Below, in pieces: positions 40,680 to 48,816 of a stretch of 64,000 bases of DNA. Made by a program: the position numbers and the translations under genes. Position 1 is the stretch's first letter. Each line of letters begins with the position of its first letter. Source of the stretch: Betaproteobacteria bacterium (lineage in GTDB: Bacteria > Pseudomonadota > Gammaproteobacteria > Burkholderiales > Rhodocyclaceae); the NCBI GenBank assembly GCA_016709965.1, contig JADJLT010000001.1:434001-498000 (forward strand), written 5' to 3'. The notes beneath the pieces are model-generated. The model did not search any database, had not been told where the DNA came from, and was given only the letters and a program-made list of their open reading frames with translations.

Positions 40680-41528
40680 TTACAAGTCCATAGCGACAGT
40701 TTCAGAGTACAAATAATCAATATCTGAAGCTTCAAGCGTGTGACTGAGGAACTGTTTGTGATTAAAACCTGTTCTTAGTCGTGCCAGCTTTGGCAGGCAC
40801 CCCAACATTCTTCTCTCAATGTGAGTTGTCATTATGCCTTGCCAGAAAAAATGCCAACTCAGGCGGGTCAGATATTTAGCAAATACGCTCCCGTCACTCA
40901 CATAGACAATGTTTGCACAAGCCATGCCCTTGAATCTCCCTTGCTTGTATATAACATGACAACAATCTTTCGGCCCACTAACCACCAAATGCTTCAGCCA
41001 AGGAAAAGATGAATGATCCCGCCAGATATTTGCCATCGAGGCTGGTAGCGCCCTTTCGATCTTAACTGGGTCAGTAACTACACGCCCATGAAAGGGAACT
41101 ACGGGCAAATTGGGGATTACCGCAACGCCCTCATCCAGCGCCTTGAATTTGAGGAACTGTAGGACGCCTGCAACGATCTTGGTTGGGGAAAAATCAGTAA
41201 AGTGATAGCCCGCCTGCCCAACGACACTCATTGCCAGTTGCATGCTGTACTTGCGATGACTATCTAGAACACACCAACTGGTAATGTTACAAAAGCTTTC
41301 TTTCTTGCCACGGATAATCCGGTCAGCATAGAACGCCCCGATTCCTCCAACAACTCTTCCTTCATTTCGCATCAGGAAACCGTAGTTGGGGCGCTCCCTC
41401 CCCCAACTGGTCCTCAATCCCGAGGCCCAGTCTTTAGCCATCCGCCTCACTGGCATATTAGCTTCAAGGAAGACTGCAAACTCGGGCAGCGTTGCATCAG
41501 TAATCGGTTCGATAATTGGTTTTGCCAT
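40680..41528 (-). CDS. GNAT-like acyltransferase, XrtA-associated neighbourhood
   Basis: About 282 aa from ATG 41528 (MAKPIIEPITDATLPEFAVF); the open frame further upstream overlaps the hydrolase gene and is discarded. It shows a GNAT-type opening (PEFAVFLEANMP), then RNEGRVVGGIGAFYADRIIRGKKESFCNITSWCVLDSHRKYSMQ with the acetyl-CoA-binding pattern only partly conserved. It lies between the acyl carrier protein and the hydrolase-fold pair, so it may take its acyl donor from the carrier instead of from CoA. That is inference. Confidence 0.7.
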   Translation of the reverse strand: MAKPIIEPITDATLPEFAVFLEANMPVRRMAKDWASGLRTSWGRERPNYGFLMRNEGRVVGGIGAFYADRIIRGKKESFCNITSWCVLDSHRKYSMQLAMSVVGQAGYHFTDFSPTKIVAGVLQFLKFKALDEGVAVIPNLPVVPFHGRVVTDPVKIERALPASMANIWRDHSSFPWLKHLVVSGPKDCCHVIYKQGRFKGMACANIVYVSDGSVFAKYLTRLSWHFFWQGIMTTHIERRMLGCLPKLARLRTGFNHKQFLSHTLEASDIDYLYSETVAMDL

Positions 41529-41541
41529 GATATTCAATCCG

Positions 41542-42450
41542 CTACTTGCTGTCCTTGACGATGCCTTCACTTGGCGCAAAACTGAGAAGCCATTCGATTC
41601 CCCACTCCGCAATTTGATCACGCCATTCTCTACATGAAAATGTATGGTCAGCGTATTTAAGATCGTGGCGAACCAAGGAGCGCGCAGCAAGATGTTTGCG
41701 CCATGCAGGCGCTGCTTGAAGCAGATCATCAAACTCCCTGGAAATCAGGTCCCGCCCGCTCATCACCAGCATGATCCGACCTTTGAACTGCGATAGTCCA
41801 TCGAGCATCCGGTCGGGCAGCGGCCTGAGGTCTACGCCAGTTTCTGCATTCCGGGTAGCTTTATCCTGATCACCACCCGCTCCCTGTCCGCGGGCGAGGG
41901 AGATCATCTGTATAGCAGAGCGAATGGAACCAAGAAAGTCGAATTTCAGGCTAAACACCTTTATCCAGAACGAACGTTGGGTTAGCCTATCCAAGTAGTA
42001 ATGTTTCACTACAGCTTTTGCCTGCCCCTGCTCGGTTCGAACCCACGGGTTGAGCATGACGATTCCGTTGACGCGTGGATCCTTATGGGCATAGACCAGT
42101 GACGCGGAAGAGGCATTGCACTCCCCCCAAAGAACAACCTGTTTTAGCGAAGGTGTTTCTTCAAAAAACCGATTGATGGCAGCACCAATATCTACTTCAG
42201 TATTTTCAAAGTCGAGGTATTCCCCGTAGCTGTCTCCCATCCCACTGAAGTCAAATCGAAACACCGGGAAGCCTTGTGCTGATATTTTTCGCGCCCAAAG
42301 TACCAGTTGGCGGTGGCCACCGATGCGGTATTGAGGACCACCAGCAACCATTACTAGAACGCCGAGTTCCTGTTTTCCGGATGCCGGATGAAGCATGCCA
42401 ACCAATGGGTAACCGGCAGCACACTCGATAACAATGGGTTTCTCGTTCAT
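41542..42450 (-). CDS. XrtA-associated alpha/beta-hydrolase-fold protein 1
   Basis: 302 aa, matching the exosortase A system-associated hydrolase 1 family (TIGR03100-like). The oxyanion region VAGGPQYRIGGHRQ and the acid-turn FDFSGMGDS are present. The nucleophile elbow is LWGECNASSAS, with Cys111 where serine hydrolases have Ser. It may be a thioesterase or acyltransferase acting on carrier-bound substrate rather than an ordinary esterase. It overlaps hydrolase 2 by 4 bp (ATGA), so the two are made together. Confidence 0.88.
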   Translation of the reverse strand: MNEKPIVIECAAGYPLVGMLHPASGKQELGVLVMVAGGPQYRIGGHRQLVLWARKISAQGFPVFRFDFSGMGDSYGEYLDFENTEVDIGAAINRFFEETPSLKQVVLWGECNASSASLVYAHKDPRVNGIVMLNPWVRTEQGQAKAVVKHYYLDRLTQRSFWIKVFSLKFDFLGSIRSAIQMISLARGQGAGGDQDKATRNAETGVDLRPLPDRMLDGLSQFKGRIMLVMSGRDLISREFDDLLQAAPAWRKHLAARSLVRHDLKYADHTFSCREWRDQIAEWGIEWLLSFAPSEGIVKDSK

Positions 42451-43298
42451 TTCGTTGGCCGCAACAGTTGGACCCAGTCTGACGTTTTTTTCACAAGATC
42501 GGGGGCAAGAAACCGTTCATACAGGGCCCAGAATGCGGGGCCGTCAAAAGGTATAACTTCAGTGGTTCTTCCTGCTGGCTGCCAAGCAGCAAGTAGGCAT
42601 TTGCTGGCCGGAGATATCTCATTTTCTTCCCCTCCACCTTTTTCAAGCCAGGCAATTGACACCGACTCAGGCGGAATCAACTCACTTAGCCGAAGGCTCT
42701 CAATGGACATCGCTAGTTCAGGGTGGATCTCGTAACCTGCCACTTCGATGCTCCTGCCTTCCGCTAGTTGTGCCCGCATTCCTGCCGTAGTGTCTTTAGG
42801 TATGTCTGTTCGATCCATATTGGCAGCGATACGCATACGCATGAATTGGGTCAGGCAGGACTTACCGTCAACAATAGGTTGCCAGGCAATTAGCGCTCGT
42901 TTCTTATGGTCCTGTTGCAGTGCGGCGAGAGCCAGCGCAACCCCTAACCGAATGCCCAGAAGACCCGTACCCCCCCCCGGCTTTTCGTCAAGCCATTCAA
43001 TTCCTTGACGCACATTTTCAATCCAGATGCCCCAGCGCGCATCGCCATACTCCCCATCGCTCTCGCCGGTACCAAACAAATCGATGGCCAGGGTTCCAAC
43101 GCCAAGTTTCGCCAATGCCTGAGCTTGCGTGGTGACCATGCTGCGGCAGCGATTCATCTCCTCATTGAACGCTGGAACAACGAGTACATTGCCCCATGGC
43201 TTGGTAGCGCCGACAGGGGCATGATAAACAGCGAAAATCCGCCCAAGGCTACTTGGCAGAAAGAAGGGGTGCGGCAAAGATGAGGTGGTTCCCAACAA
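42447..43298 (-). CDS. XrtA-associated alpha/beta-hydrolase-fold protein 2
   Basis: 283 aa, matching the exosortase A system-associated hydrolase 2 family (TIGR03101-like). It starts MLGTTSSLPHPFFLPSSLGR and has VLVVPAFNEEMNRCRSMV and AIDLFGTGESDGEYGD. The elbow reads LLGIRLGVALAL with Arg117 at the nucleophile position, so classical Ser hydrolase chemistry is unlikely. Coupled synthesis with protein 1 suggests a heterodimer in which only one partner is catalytic. The frame is intact. Confidence 0.88.
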   Translation of the reverse strand: MLGTTSSLPHPFFLPSSLGRIFAVYHAPVGATKPWGNVLVVPAFNEEMNRCRSMVTTQAQALAKLGVGTLAIDLFGTGESDGEYGDARWGIWIENVRQGIEWLDEKPGGGTGLLGIRLGVALALAALQQDHKKRALIAWQPIVDGKSCLTQFMRMRIAANMDRTDIPKDTTAGMRAQLAEGRSIEVAGYEIHPELAMSIESLRLSELIPPESVSIAWLEKGGGEENEISPASKCLLAAWQPAGRTTEVIPFDGPAFWALYERFLAPDLVKKTSDWVQLLRPTK

Positions 43299-43322
43299 AA
43301 TACCGTCTCGAGTTGCGGCTGA

Positions 43323-43592
43323 TTAAATCAGCCCTTTTTTTCGGAGCACAAACTCAGCCATTCGCGCCAGCGTACCGAGGTTGTCAATATTAATTTCCTC
43401 TTGCGCCAAAGGAATTTCGTATGTTTTCTCGTACCAAGTGATCAATTCGAGCAAGCCGGTCGAGTCAATGAGGCCTGTTGCCGGGATGATGTCATCCAAA
43501 GCCAACTCAGAAGCATCATCTCCCGTTTGGGCCGCGATCTCTACTACCTTGGCCTTGATTTCGGCTTCAATCGATTCTTTATTCAGTGCCAT
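43323..43592 (-). CDS. Acyl carrier protein, copy 2 (distinct type)
   Basis: 89 aa. The phosphopantetheine Ser is S44 in ATGLIDSTGLLELITWYEKT. It differs from the paired carriers at 40366 and 46799 and belongs to the DSxxLLEL type common in aminoacyl or branched-chain carrier systems. It sits between hydrolase 2 and the E2-like gene on the same strand, so it is a likely direct partner of the E2 acyltransferase. Confidence 0.88.
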   Translation of the reverse strand: MALNKESIEAEIKAKVVEIAAQTGDDASELALDDIIPATGLIDSTGLLELITWYEKTYEIPLAQEEINIDNLGTLARMAEFVLRKKGLI

Positions 43593-43607
43593 CTGTATTC
43601 CATTGAA

Positions 43608-44717
43608 TCAGTTTTTTTTGGGCAATGCGAGTTTCTTGAGCACTGCGACGACCTGCCCACCATTCAAGACACGATGGTCATAACTCGCCCCAAGCACTCC
43701 TTTTCCATCTTTTCCTGCCGCATGGGCAACCATTAACGCGGTATGCGGAGGCAAGATTGGAATATGTCGGGTTACTTTCCAGCGTTCCATGCTGGAAAAA
43801 CCAATCGTTGCCCCAGAAGCTTCGGACTCACGCAAGTTGTGTCCAGCAGCACGTCGAAGCACATCACCTAGGACATTGACGAAGCCGAACTCGTCTTGGC
43901 CTTGAGCATCCCGGACCACAGCCAGATAGAGGGCATCCCCTGCCTGAATGGTGAACCCCAGATTGACCGGTGAATACTCAAAACGCTTGTTGCCAACCAT
44001 GGTGGCGTTGAGTCGCGGGATTTCTTGCACCACTTCCACCAGTCGCCATGCCATCAGTGGCAGCAAGGGCGGCATTAGCAAGCCTTTCGCATCCTGAAAC
44101 TGCTTGGCATACTCAGCCCACGGCGCAAGGTCGTAGTCGATCTCGATATAACCGGGCACCGCAAAATCGCGATGCCAACTGACCGTGGCCGCCATGCCTT
44201 TCTCTTCGCGGGTGAGATTGACCGGGCTGCCTTGGACATTGGGCAGCAAATCGATAGACTGCATCGCGCCAGCCTGTTTTGGCTCAGTTTTTGCGCCACC
44301 ATGTGCCGATAAATAGCGCTCGACAGCCTCGACGGTCACTCTTCCATCAATCGGCGAAATGACGTCAGATTGCAACCCATTTTTTTGCAGGAGCAAAAGA
44401 GCCTTGGCTGTAATTTGAGAGCCGCGAGAGGTGGATTGCCCGGTCGACACGTCCTCAAGCTCCGGAATTGGCTCGTCCTTAGTTGCTCCCAGCCAGAGCA
44501 TGATGCTGCCGACTCGAACAACTTCCTCAGCCTTTGCGACAAAGCCAAGGACAAAGCCATCCGAGGGGGCTGTCACATCGAGAACTGCTTTGTCAGTCTC
44601 GACCTGACCAACAATCTGGTCGGCCTTAATTTTGTCACCAATGCTCACGTCAAAAGAGAGTACTTTGACGTCGTCATCGTTATTGTTGATTCGCGGTATG
44701 TAAATTGCGGTTGCCAT
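43608..44717 (-). CDS. 2-oxoacid-dehydrogenase E2-like acyltransferase
   Basis: 369 aa with GGAAA before ATG 44717. The lipoyl domain (residues 1-77) has VETDKAVLDV with lipoyl-lysine K43. A peripheral subunit-binding region (ITAKALLLLQKNGLQSDVIS) and an E2 catalytic domain (GYIEIDYDLAPWAEYAK ... VLGASYDHRVLNGGQ) follow. The catalytic His (H348) is kept, but the family DHRxxDG Asp is Asn (N352). The partner E1 is next door; no E3 gene is seen. It probably transfers an acyl group made by E1 onto an acyl carrier protein or sugar rather than CoA. Confidence 0.88.
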   Translation of the reverse strand: MATAIYIPRINNNDDDVKVLSFDVSIGDKIKADQIVGQVETDKAVLDVTAPSDGFVLGFVAKAEEVVRVGSIMLWLGATKDEPIPELEDVSTGQSTSRGSQITAKALLLLQKNGLQSDVISPIDGRVTVEAVERYLSAHGGAKTEPKQAGAMQSIDLLPNVQGSPVNLTREEKGMAATVSWHRDFAVPGYIEIDYDLAPWAEYAKQFQDAKGLLMPPLLPLMAWRLVEVVQEIPRLNATMVGNKRFEYSPVNLGFTIQAGDALYLAVVRDAQGQDEFGFVNVLGDVLRRAAGHNLRESEASGATIGFSSMERWKVTRHIPILPPHTALMVAHAAGKDGKGVLGASYDHRVLNGGQVVAVLKKLALPKKN

Positions 44718-44734
44718 CGTTTTGTTTCCAGAAA

Positions 44735-46720
44735 CTACAGGATATCCATGACCGCCAAGACGATTGCTTCCTCGTCCGGCAGTTGTGCGCTTTCCATGCT
44801 ACGTGCTGAGGCAATCGGTACCGGCGCACTACCTAGGCGAGCAACCTTGCCCGCGTAGCCGTTCTCGGCAAGCGTTGCCAATACTTCGGCGCTGAAACCA
44901 AATTGATGATGCGCCTCTTCAACAACAAGAATACGCGGCCGATTCAGCAAGGCCTTCAGCAAAGAATAGCGTGGCAATGGAGCCAGCAGGGCTGGTGCAA
45001 TTATTTCCACAGTCAACTCTTCGTTTTCTTCCAAAATTCGCGCCGCTTTTTCAGCAATCGGCAACATGCCACCGTAAGATAACAAGGTAATATCAGGATC
45101 GAGGCTCCCGCTACGAAGCGTCGGAAACAGTTCTCCACCAAGATCAGCCGCATCACAGGGAATTGCCTCATACAGCTGCGCATCGAGCTTTTCCCCGTAT
45201 AGAAGTTTGTGCTCAAGGAATAGGGTTGGATTGGGCCAACGAGTCGATGCGTCGATCAGCAACTGACCAATATTATGCCGATGGCTGCCGAAGAGCACAG
45301 TCAATCCAGGTACTGAGACAAAAATGTTTTCAGGGCTTTGGCTATGTGTTGGGCCATAGCCGCGGCGCCCACCGCACGGTGCTCGAATGATGATGGGTAC
45401 CGGGGACTCGGCGAACATGCCGGGAAACTTGACGGCATGGTTGTAGATCTGATCCATGCACAGCGTCAGGAAATCCGCAAACATAATTTCGACAATCGGC
45501 TTTTTTCCTGCCAAGGCCAAACCGATACCAGCCCCCGTAATGCCTGCCTCGCTAATCGGCGTGGAAATAACTCTACCATTGAACTTCTCCGATAGCCCTG
45601 CGGTAACCTTGAAGGCCCCGCCATATGGATCATGCAAATCCTCGCCAAGGAGTACGACATTTTCGTCATGCTCAAGAAGCTTGTGGAGTGCATCATTGAG
45701 AGCCATTCGAACGTTCGACGAACTTGAGTCGGCTCTGGGAAAGTCGACACTGACTGACGGCATGAATGAATGCTCTGGCACCTGATCGAAACTTGCCACA
45801 CTTGATGCAAGGGCCTTTTTTTCAACTTCAGCCAAGAACGACTTACACGCAGACTGGATGCATGCGACCTGTTCATCGGAAAGCTGTTTGCCGAATGCCA
45901 TTAGAGGATCCGCTGCAACGAGCTCTTCTCGCTCGAAAGCATCTCTCAGGTCATCGCCCTTGCTATGCGGCCCTAAACGGCCAGTGTCGATAACCAGCAT
46001 TCCGGGGCTACGACTGTTGCGAGTATCCTGAACAACGCGTTCGACCTGCGCCGAAAAACTTTCGTCGCGATCACTCAGCCGCCAAGCAGCAAGCCCAAAC
46101 GCTTTTCCTCGTGCCACGATATCGCCACCAATGGTGTCTCGCGTATAGGTTGTCTGTGCGATGCCATTATGTTCAACGACAAAAAGCACCGGCGCATTCC
46201 AGATGGAAGCCAAGTTCATACTCTCATAGAGCATCCCTTCCCCGAGCGTGCCATCACCGATGATGACTGCCACGACTCCCTGGCTAGATCTTGATTTCAG
46301 CTCTGTCGCCAAACCAACGCCAATACCCGTCATCCCCGCTTGCACGCCGTTGCTATGAAAATGGCGATATGCCAAATGCTGACTTCCACCATAGCCCGAA
46401 CACACACCAGCCTGACGTCCCATGATTTCTGCAACCAAGCCCAGAAAATCTCCCGAATACGCCAGAAAATGACCGTGGTTTCTGTGATTGGAAAGGACAT
46501 AATCATCTGGGTGGTTCAGGGCCCTAACTACCGACATCTGACATATTTCCTGACCCAGGCACGTATGCGTCGTACCGGACACTAGCCCCCGCCCAAACAG
46601 ATCAAGGATAAGTTTTTCGGTTTCTCGGATCAAATAGCCATATGAAAACAAACCAAGAGGGGACTGATCGATCATGGGCTTTCCCCATGCATCGACACGA
46701 ATAATTTCGGAAATATCCAT
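44735..46720 (-). CDS. 2-oxoacid-dehydrogenase E1-like protein, alpha and beta fused
   Basis: 661 aa, ThDP enzyme. I chose ATG 46720 over a TTG one codon earlier. The alpha half carries THTCLGQEICQMSVVRAL and the ThDP motif GDGTLGEGMLYESMN ... VVEHNG. The beta half starts near residue 330 (MALNDALHKLLEHDENVVLLG) and has GEDLHDPYGGAFKVTAGL, STPISEAGITGAGIGLALAG and EIMFADFLTLCMDQI. Fusion of alpha and beta is seen in some branched-chain and acetoin-type enzymes. It should decarboxylate a 2-oxoacid and load the E2 lipoyl arm. Confidence 0.9.
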   Translation of the reverse strand: MDISEIIRVDAWGKPMIDQSPLGLFSYGYLIRETEKLILDLFGRGLVSGTTHTCLGQEICQMSVVRALNHPDDYVLSNHRNHGHFLAYSGDFLGLVAEIMGRQAGVCSGYGGSQHLAYRHFHSNGVQAGMTGIGVGLATELKSRSSQGVVAVIIGDGTLGEGMLYESMNLASIWNAPVLFVVEHNGIAQTTYTRDTIGGDIVARGKAFGLAAWRLSDRDESFSAQVERVVQDTRNSRSPGMLVIDTGRLGPHSKGDDLRDAFEREELVAADPLMAFGKQLSDEQVACIQSACKSFLAEVEKKALASSVASFDQVPEHSFMPSVSVDFPRADSSSSNVRMALNDALHKLLEHDENVVLLGEDLHDPYGGAFKVTAGLSEKFNGRVISTPISEAGITGAGIGLALAGKKPIVEIMFADFLTLCMDQIYNHAVKFPGMFAESPVPIIIRAPCGGRRGYGPTHSQSPENIFVSVPGLTVLFGSHRHNIGQLLIDASTRWPNPTLFLEHKLLYGEKLDAQLYEAIPCDAADLGGELFPTLRSGSLDPDITLLSYGGMLPIAEKAARILEENEELTVEIIAPALLAPLPRYSLLKALLNRPRILVVEEAHHQFGFSAEVLATLAENGYAGKVARLGSAPVPIASARSMESAQLPDEEAIVLAVMDIL

Positions 46721-46798
46721 CAAGCAATTCCAACGTTGACTACATGAATCAGAGGCAGATTATTAAAGCGTGGGGACGAATTGAGAACCAATAGAAAA

Positions 46799-47053
46799 TC
46801 ACTTCCCGCCCACCTTTAGCTGAACAAAAGTAATCAATGATCCCAAAGTAGCAAAAACAGCCCCGTCAATCTCATCGTCTTCTACAGAGCACCCAAAGCG
46901 CTCTTCAATCGCCGAAATAATCGCTATGACTGCCATCGAATCCAATTCAGGAACACCGCCCAGCAATACCGTATCTTCATCGAATGCAACCGCTCGCCCC
47001 TCCAGATGAAGAACATCATCGAGCATAGAAACTACTTCACGCTTAAAATTCAT
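46799..47053 (-). CDS. Acyl carrier protein, copy 3
   Basis: 84 aa from ATG 47053. The phosphopantetheine Ser is S39 in VPELDSMAVIAIISAIEERF. It is the paralogue of the carrier at 40366 (same length and spacing, same LDSMA), which points to a duplication within this locus. It lies first in the minus-strand operon, back-to-back with the acyl-CoA ligase across a 135-bp divergent promoter region, and is the natural acceptor for that ligase. Confidence 0.88.
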   Translation of the reverse strand: MNFKREVVSMLDDVLHLEGRAVAFDEDTVLLGGVPELDSMAVIAIISAIEERFGCSVEDDEIDGAVFATLGSLITFVQLKVGGK

Positions 47054-47188
47054 TTTTGTTCCTGATGGAAGTTTAACAATCACTGTATCCGAGTACCCAA
47101 CAGGACTCCGTGAGATACTTCACAAGACGCCATCCTAGTTGTGTGTCATCGTGACCAAGGGGTGAAGTTTAACATTTGACACGAGTTA

Positions 47189-48790
47189 ATGATGACTGAA
47201 TCTACTCTTCTACATGAACTGATTTTCAATGCAAGAGATCGATCAGAAGAGGCACAGGCACTCAGCGATGGGAATGTCACCATATGCTATGGGGAACTTG
47301 CCGCTTTAACGTCGCGCTTCTCTTCAGCGCTGAGCAGCGTAGGACTTGCACGCGGAGAACGCGTTGCTATCTATCTGGAAAAACGAATTGAAACCGTTGT
47401 CACCAGTTTTGGAGCACCGGCTGCAGGCGGGGTATTTGTACCGATCAATCCTATTCTGAAACAAGAACAGGTGAGCTACATCCTCCGTGATTGTAACGTT
47501 CGCATATTAGTTACCTCCATTGAGCGTTTAAACTTGCTGCAACACGCGCTAGCAGACTGTCACGACCTACGTCTTGTAGTGGTTCTTGATAGCAACGGAT
47601 CATTACCAACGCAGCCCCCCATGAATCTTTGCTGGTGGAGGGACTTTTTGGAGCATGACTCCCCAGTAAAAAACCGCGTAATTGACATTGATCCAGCCAG
47701 CATCCTCTACACCTCAGGCAGCACCGGCAAGCCAAAGGGAGTCGTGCTCTCGCATAGGAACATGGTTGCGGGTGCAAAAAGCGTGGCGAGCTACCTTGAA
47801 AATCGACCGGATGACACGCTGTTGGCCGCCCTGCCCCTGTCTTTCGATGCAGGTTTCAGCCAGTTAACGACCGCCTTCCATGCCGGCGCGCGGGTTGTCT
47901 TATTGAACTATCTACTACCCAGAGATGTGCTCAAGGCAATCGAGCGCGAAAAAGTGACCGGCCTGACTGCTGTTCCACCGTTGTATATCCAACTGACGCA
48001 GTTGAACTGGCCCGAGAGCATCACCGAGCACTTGCGCTACTTCGCCAACACCGGCGGCCGCATGCCGCGCGAAACGCTGGAGGCACTGCGCCGTCATCTG
48101 CCAAAAACCAAGCCCTTCCTGATGTATGGACTGACCGAGGCATTCCGCTCTACGTTTCTGCCGCCGAAAGAGGTCGACCGCAGGCCGGACTCAATTGGCA
48201 AGGCGATTCCGAACGCCGAAATTCTAGTGTTGCGCGAGGACGGCTCTCCCTGTGCACCGAACGAGCCTGGCGAATTGGTGCACCGTGGCGCCCTGGTTGG
48301 TATGGGCTATTGGAACGATCCGGAAAAAACGGCCGAGCGCTACAAACCCCTACCGGTTCACGCCCCCGGGCGCGAAGCAGGACTAGTCTTACCGGAAATC
48401 GCCGTATTCTCGGGCGATACCGTCCGCATGGACGAAGAAGGTTTCTTGTATTTCATTGGCCGTCGCGACGAAATGATGAAGACCTCCGGTTATCGGGTCA
48501 GCCCGACCGAGGTTGAAGAAGTTCTTTACGCCACTAAACTGGTCGGCGAATGCGTCGCCTTTGGAGTGGACGACGACCGCTTGGGCCATGCCATTCAAGT
48601 GATCGCAACACCGCCTGCGGGTGGAGCCCTTGACCCGAATGCATTGCTCACTGAATGCCGAGTCCGCATGCCCGCCTACATGGTGCCCAGCGGCATCGAA
48701 GTTCGCGAAGGCCCCTTGCCTCGCAACCCAAATGGCAAAATTGACCGAAAAACCCTGTCGACTGCATGGATCGAGCAGAAAAATCAGTAA
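47189..48790 (+). CDS. XrtA-associated acyl-CoA ligase (AMP-forming)
   Basis: 533 aa, matching the exosortase A system-associated adenylate-forming ligase family (TIGR03098-like). Motifs: ASILYTSGSTGKPKGVVLSH (P-loop), MYGLTEAFRSTFLPP, SGDTVRMDEEGFLYFIGRRD, SGYRVSPTEVEEVLYATK and NPNGKIDRKTL with the catalytic Lys. The start could be 47189 or the next codon. It activates a carboxylic acid and most likely loads it on the divergently encoded acyl carrier protein. The frame is intact. Confidence 0.92.
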   Translation: MMTESTLLHELIFNARDRSEEAQALSDGNVTICYGELAALTSRFSSALSSVGLARGERVAIYLEKRIETVVTSFGAPAAGGVFVPINPILKQEQVSYILRDCNVRILVTSIERLNLLQHALADCHDLRLVVVLDSNGSLPTQPPMNLCWWRDFLEHDSPVKNRVIDIDPASILYTSGSTGKPKGVVLSHRNMVAGAKSVASYLENRPDDTLLAALPLSFDAGFSQLTTAFHAGARVVLLNYLLPRDVLKAIEREKVTGLTAVPPLYIQLTQLNWPESITEHLRYFANTGGRMPRETLEALRRHLPKTKPFLMYGLTEAFRSTFLPPKEVDRRPDSIGKAIPNAEILVLREDGSPCAPNEPGELVHRGALVGMGYWNDPEKTAERYKPLPVHAPGREAGLVLPEIAVFSGDTVRMDEEGFLYFIGRRDEMMKTSGYRVSPTEVEEVLYATKLVGECVAFGVDDDRLGHAIQVIATPPAGGALDPNALLTECRVRMPAYMVPSGIEVREGPLPRNPNGKIDRKTLSTAWIEQKNQ

Positions 48791-48816
48791 CCTACCTCAT
48801 TTCGCTAGAACACAGA

